From Candidatus Zixiibacteriota bacterium (GTDB lineage Bacteria > Zixibacteria > MSB-5A5 > CAIYYT01), in NCBI GenBank assembly GCA_026397575.1, contig JAPLUP010000300.1, forward strand, positions 1 to 8,150: a DNA stretch of 8,150 nt, read 5' to 3'. This document shows, in pieces, positions 6,383 through 8,150 of the stretch; position 1 is the first letter of the stretch, and each line of letters opens with the position of its first letter. The translations under genes and the position numbers were made by a program. The notes beneath the pieces were generated by a model. The model was not told where the DNA came from, ran no database searches, and saw only the letters and a list, made by a program, of their open reading frames with translations.

Positions 6383-8150
6383 GGTCCTTGATTGTCAGGT
6401 CCTTTTCCATCTCAACACGCTCAGTAATGTCAAGGTCTGCTCCGATATACCCCTTGAGATTGCCGAGTTCGTCCACGACGGGAGCGCCACTCGTGAGAAA
6501 CCAGACAGCTCGCCCCGTCTTGGTCATCGCCTTGTTGATCTGGTTGTGGAAAGACTCTCTCTTCGCGATTTGTTCTATAGAAGCGCGTTTGAGCTTCTCC
6601 CGTTCATCCTCAGGCTGCAAATCATAGAAGTGCATCGTCCCGATCATTTCGTCGGGACGATAGCCGAGGATTTCGTCGGAAGCCTGGCTGACGTATGTGA
6701 ACAAGCCGTCAGCGTTGATTTCCCAGACCATTTCGCGGCTTTGCTTGGCAACTCTTTCAAAGCGTTCTTGGCTATCCCGCAGTGCCTGTTCCGCCCGTTT
6801 GCGGTCGTGTATGTCAGCCAAGACGCCATGTACGCCCGCGAAAGAGTCGCCTTCAAAAATTGGGCGGCTGAGTGAGCGCACCCAGCGCACCTCACCGGTC
6901 TTGGCGACCATGCGGTATTCGCTTGGGTACACACGGCCATTCAGTACGTCCTGTACTGCCGCTTGTATCGTGGGCAGGTCTTCGCTGTAAACAAGCGACA
7001 GTGCTGGACGCCCGACCAGTTCGGAAGGATCGTATCCCAATACACTCATAACGACAGGGCTGACATAGGTAATCACCAGGTCGCGGTCCGTGGTGTAAAG
7101 GACATCGTCGACGTTCTCGACCAGATCGCGAAAGGCTTCTTGCGACTGCCGTAGCGCCTGCTCTGCCCGCTTACGCATAGTGATGTTGATCAGTATGCCG
7201 CGATAACCGACTACTTCGCCGCTGCGGCAAATCCGCGTTGTGTAAGCCAGCACCGGGAACTGCGTTCCATCACGGCGAATTGCCGTGTATTCATTGCCAG
7301 TTGACGGAGAGCCCTTCCCGAGACCAATGATGTTTTGCCGGGCTCTTTCGCGATCATCCGGGTGCAGAGCATCGAAGACGTTGGCACCCTTTTCCAGTTC
7401 TTCCGCAGTACGACCAAATGCCTCAAAGCCGCTTCTGTTGATGAAGGTGAATTTGCCGTTTGTGTCAAACTCGAAAACCGTTTGCGGCAACAGGTCAGCT
7501 AACTCCTTGAAGCGCCCTTCGCTTTCCCGCAGTTTCTCTTCCGCAGCTTTGCTCTCGGTAATATCATAGCCGATAGCAATAGCTGTGATTTCGCCAGTGT
7601 CGGGATGAACAAAGGATGAATTCGACCAGAGTATGATTCGCTCCCCCCCCGACTTGGTCAGAATTGGTTCTTCCCTGCGATCTGCCGGATGTTGATATAC
7701 CCAGGCGCCAAAATCCTCAAGCCCATAGTGGCGATATCGTTCTGGCATAAAAATGTCCGGCCAGCGCTTCCCGATCACTTCCTCGCTGCAGTAACCGGTC
7801 ACTCGCTCACACTCTTCGTTGAACAGGACAATCCGAGCATCTTTGTCGAGACAGAAAATCAAGCTGTTGGCGGTCTGCAGAATCATCCTCGTGAAATCTC
7901 GCTCGCGAGCCAGCTTCTGCGCTGCGAGTTTGCTCTCGGTGATGTCGGTCGAGATCAAGAATGCTGATCTCGCCAGGCCGCTGCTTACATTCAGCGGGTG
8001 AATGCTGGTGATGTGCCAGCGTGGCTGTCCCTGAAGCTCGGTAAGATTTTCAATGGTTTCGCCTTTACCGCTATCTATAACTCGCTGCACATCGGCAAGC
8101 TGTCTAGCCGCGATGTCCGGCGGGAAAAGGTCATGTACGTTTCTACCGAC
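6372..8150 (-). CDS. Multi-PAS sensory protein, upstream part of a split regulator (N-terminus outside window)
   Basis: The frame is open from the right edge of the window (8150), so the GTG at 8090 is not the start. 592 residues are visible. They form one partial PAS unit and four complete ones, separated by the usual PAS-end/linker signatures: DITESKLAAQKL (near 7950-7911), DITESKAAEEKL (7570-7531), NITMRKRAEQAL (7190-7150), DIHDRKRAEQAL (6815-6779) and DITERVEMEKDL (6435-6400). Each unit shows PAS landmarks such as VTGYCSEEVIGKRW, HPDDRERA, VLGYDPSELVGRP and ILGYRPDEMIG, with the KxG/RRDGT strand before the end. No transmembrane segment, kinase or receiver domain appears in the visible part, so the units probably sense small ligands or redox state and pass the signal along coiled linkers. 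The frame ends at TGA 6372-6374, directly after DLTIKDRAN, without an output domain. Output would come from the LuxR domain in the following frame if the two were once one gene. A run of eight Gs lies in the second unit. Confidence 0.85.
   Translation of the reverse strand, partial: VGRNVHDLFPPDIAARQLADVQRVIDSGKGETIENLTELQGQPRWHITSIHPLNVSSGLARSAFLISTDITESKLAAQKLARERDFTRMILQTANSLIFCLDKDARIVLFNEECERVTGYCSEEVIGKRWPDIFMPERYRHYGLEDFGAWVYQHPADRREEPILTKSGGERIILWSNSSFVHPDTGEITAIAIGYDITESKAAEEKLRESEGRFKELADLLPQTVFEFDTNGKFTFINRSGFEAFGRTAEELEKGANVFDALHPDDRERARQNIIGLGKGSPSTGNEYTAIRRDGTQFPVLAYTTRICRSGEVVGYRGILINITMRKRAEQALRQSQEAFRDLVENVDDVLYTTDRDLVITYVSPVVMSVLGYDPSELVGRPALSLVYSEDLPTIQAAVQDVLNGRVYPSEYRMVAKTGEVRWVRSLSRPIFEGDSFAGVHGVLADIHDRKRAEQALRDSQERFERVAKQSREMVWEINADGLFTYVSQASDEILGYRPDEMIGTMHFYDLQPEDEREKLKRASIEQIAKRESFHNQINKAMTKTGRAVWFLTSGAPVVDELGNLKGYIGADLDITERVEMEKDLTIKDRAN
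7643..7650 (-). repeat. Homopolymer run of eight (C on plus, G on coding strand)
   Basis: The run encodes the SGGE turn of a PAS domain and is in frame as read. Runs of this length are prone to polymerase slippage and to sequencing error, so gain or loss of a base here would switch the long regulator off. Confidence 0.6.

Noticed and set aside
6336..6875. Plus-strand open frame of 179 codons opposite the regulator
   Set aside because: It is antisense to two recognisable PAS units and spans the frame break only by chance.

Overview
The window looks like chromosomal DNA from an uncultured bacterium, most likely of the FCB superphylum and perhaps a Zixibacteria-type lineage. That placement is inferred. 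It rests mainly on a secreted C25 (gingipain-like) protease that ends in a pair of dockerin-type calcium-binding repeats of the 'VYLIAYIFSGG' kind, a style I associate from memory with those candidate phyla. No rRNA, tRNA, CRISPR array, insertion sequence or phage gene is visible.

Left part (1-1842, + strand): the C-terminal three quarters of AceK, the bifunctional isocitrate dehydrogenase kinase/phosphatase that controls the TCA/glyoxylate branch point. It is cut by the window edge. After an 87-base gap comes a small FMN-binding flavin reductase-like protein with a strong ribosome binding site. Middle (about 1938-4304, + strand): a perfect TATAAT box, a signal peptide, a C25 propeptide, a C25 catalytic domain with its His/Cys pair, a C25-type Ig-like domain and the dockerin pair. 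This is an exported protease. The 665 bases after it (4305-4969) hold no convincing intact gene. They contain a perfect 10-bp hairpin with a U-rich tail on the minus strand and a 60-codon minus-strand open frame that looks like a gene remnant.

Right part (4970-8150, - strand): a very long multi-PAS sensory regulator ending in a LuxR-type DNA-binding domain, with no histidine kinase or receiver domain. It is carried on two overlapping reading frames. The upstream frame (6372-8150, running off the right edge) holds one partial and four complete PAS units and stops just where a further PAS domain should begin. The downstream frame (4970-6382) starts with only the second half of a PAS domain, followed by two duplicated PAS units, a coiled coil and the helix-turn-helix. 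The simplest reading is one gene broken by an out-of-frame internal deletion, or by a sequence or assembly error. The alternative is two overlapping, separately translated proteins.

There is no sign that the three parts form one pathway. The window combines central-metabolism control, an exported protease and a sensory transcription factor facing the other way. The broken regulator, the remnant-bearing intergenic region and the protease-dockerin fusion deserve most attention. I do not see a convincing new multi-gene system.
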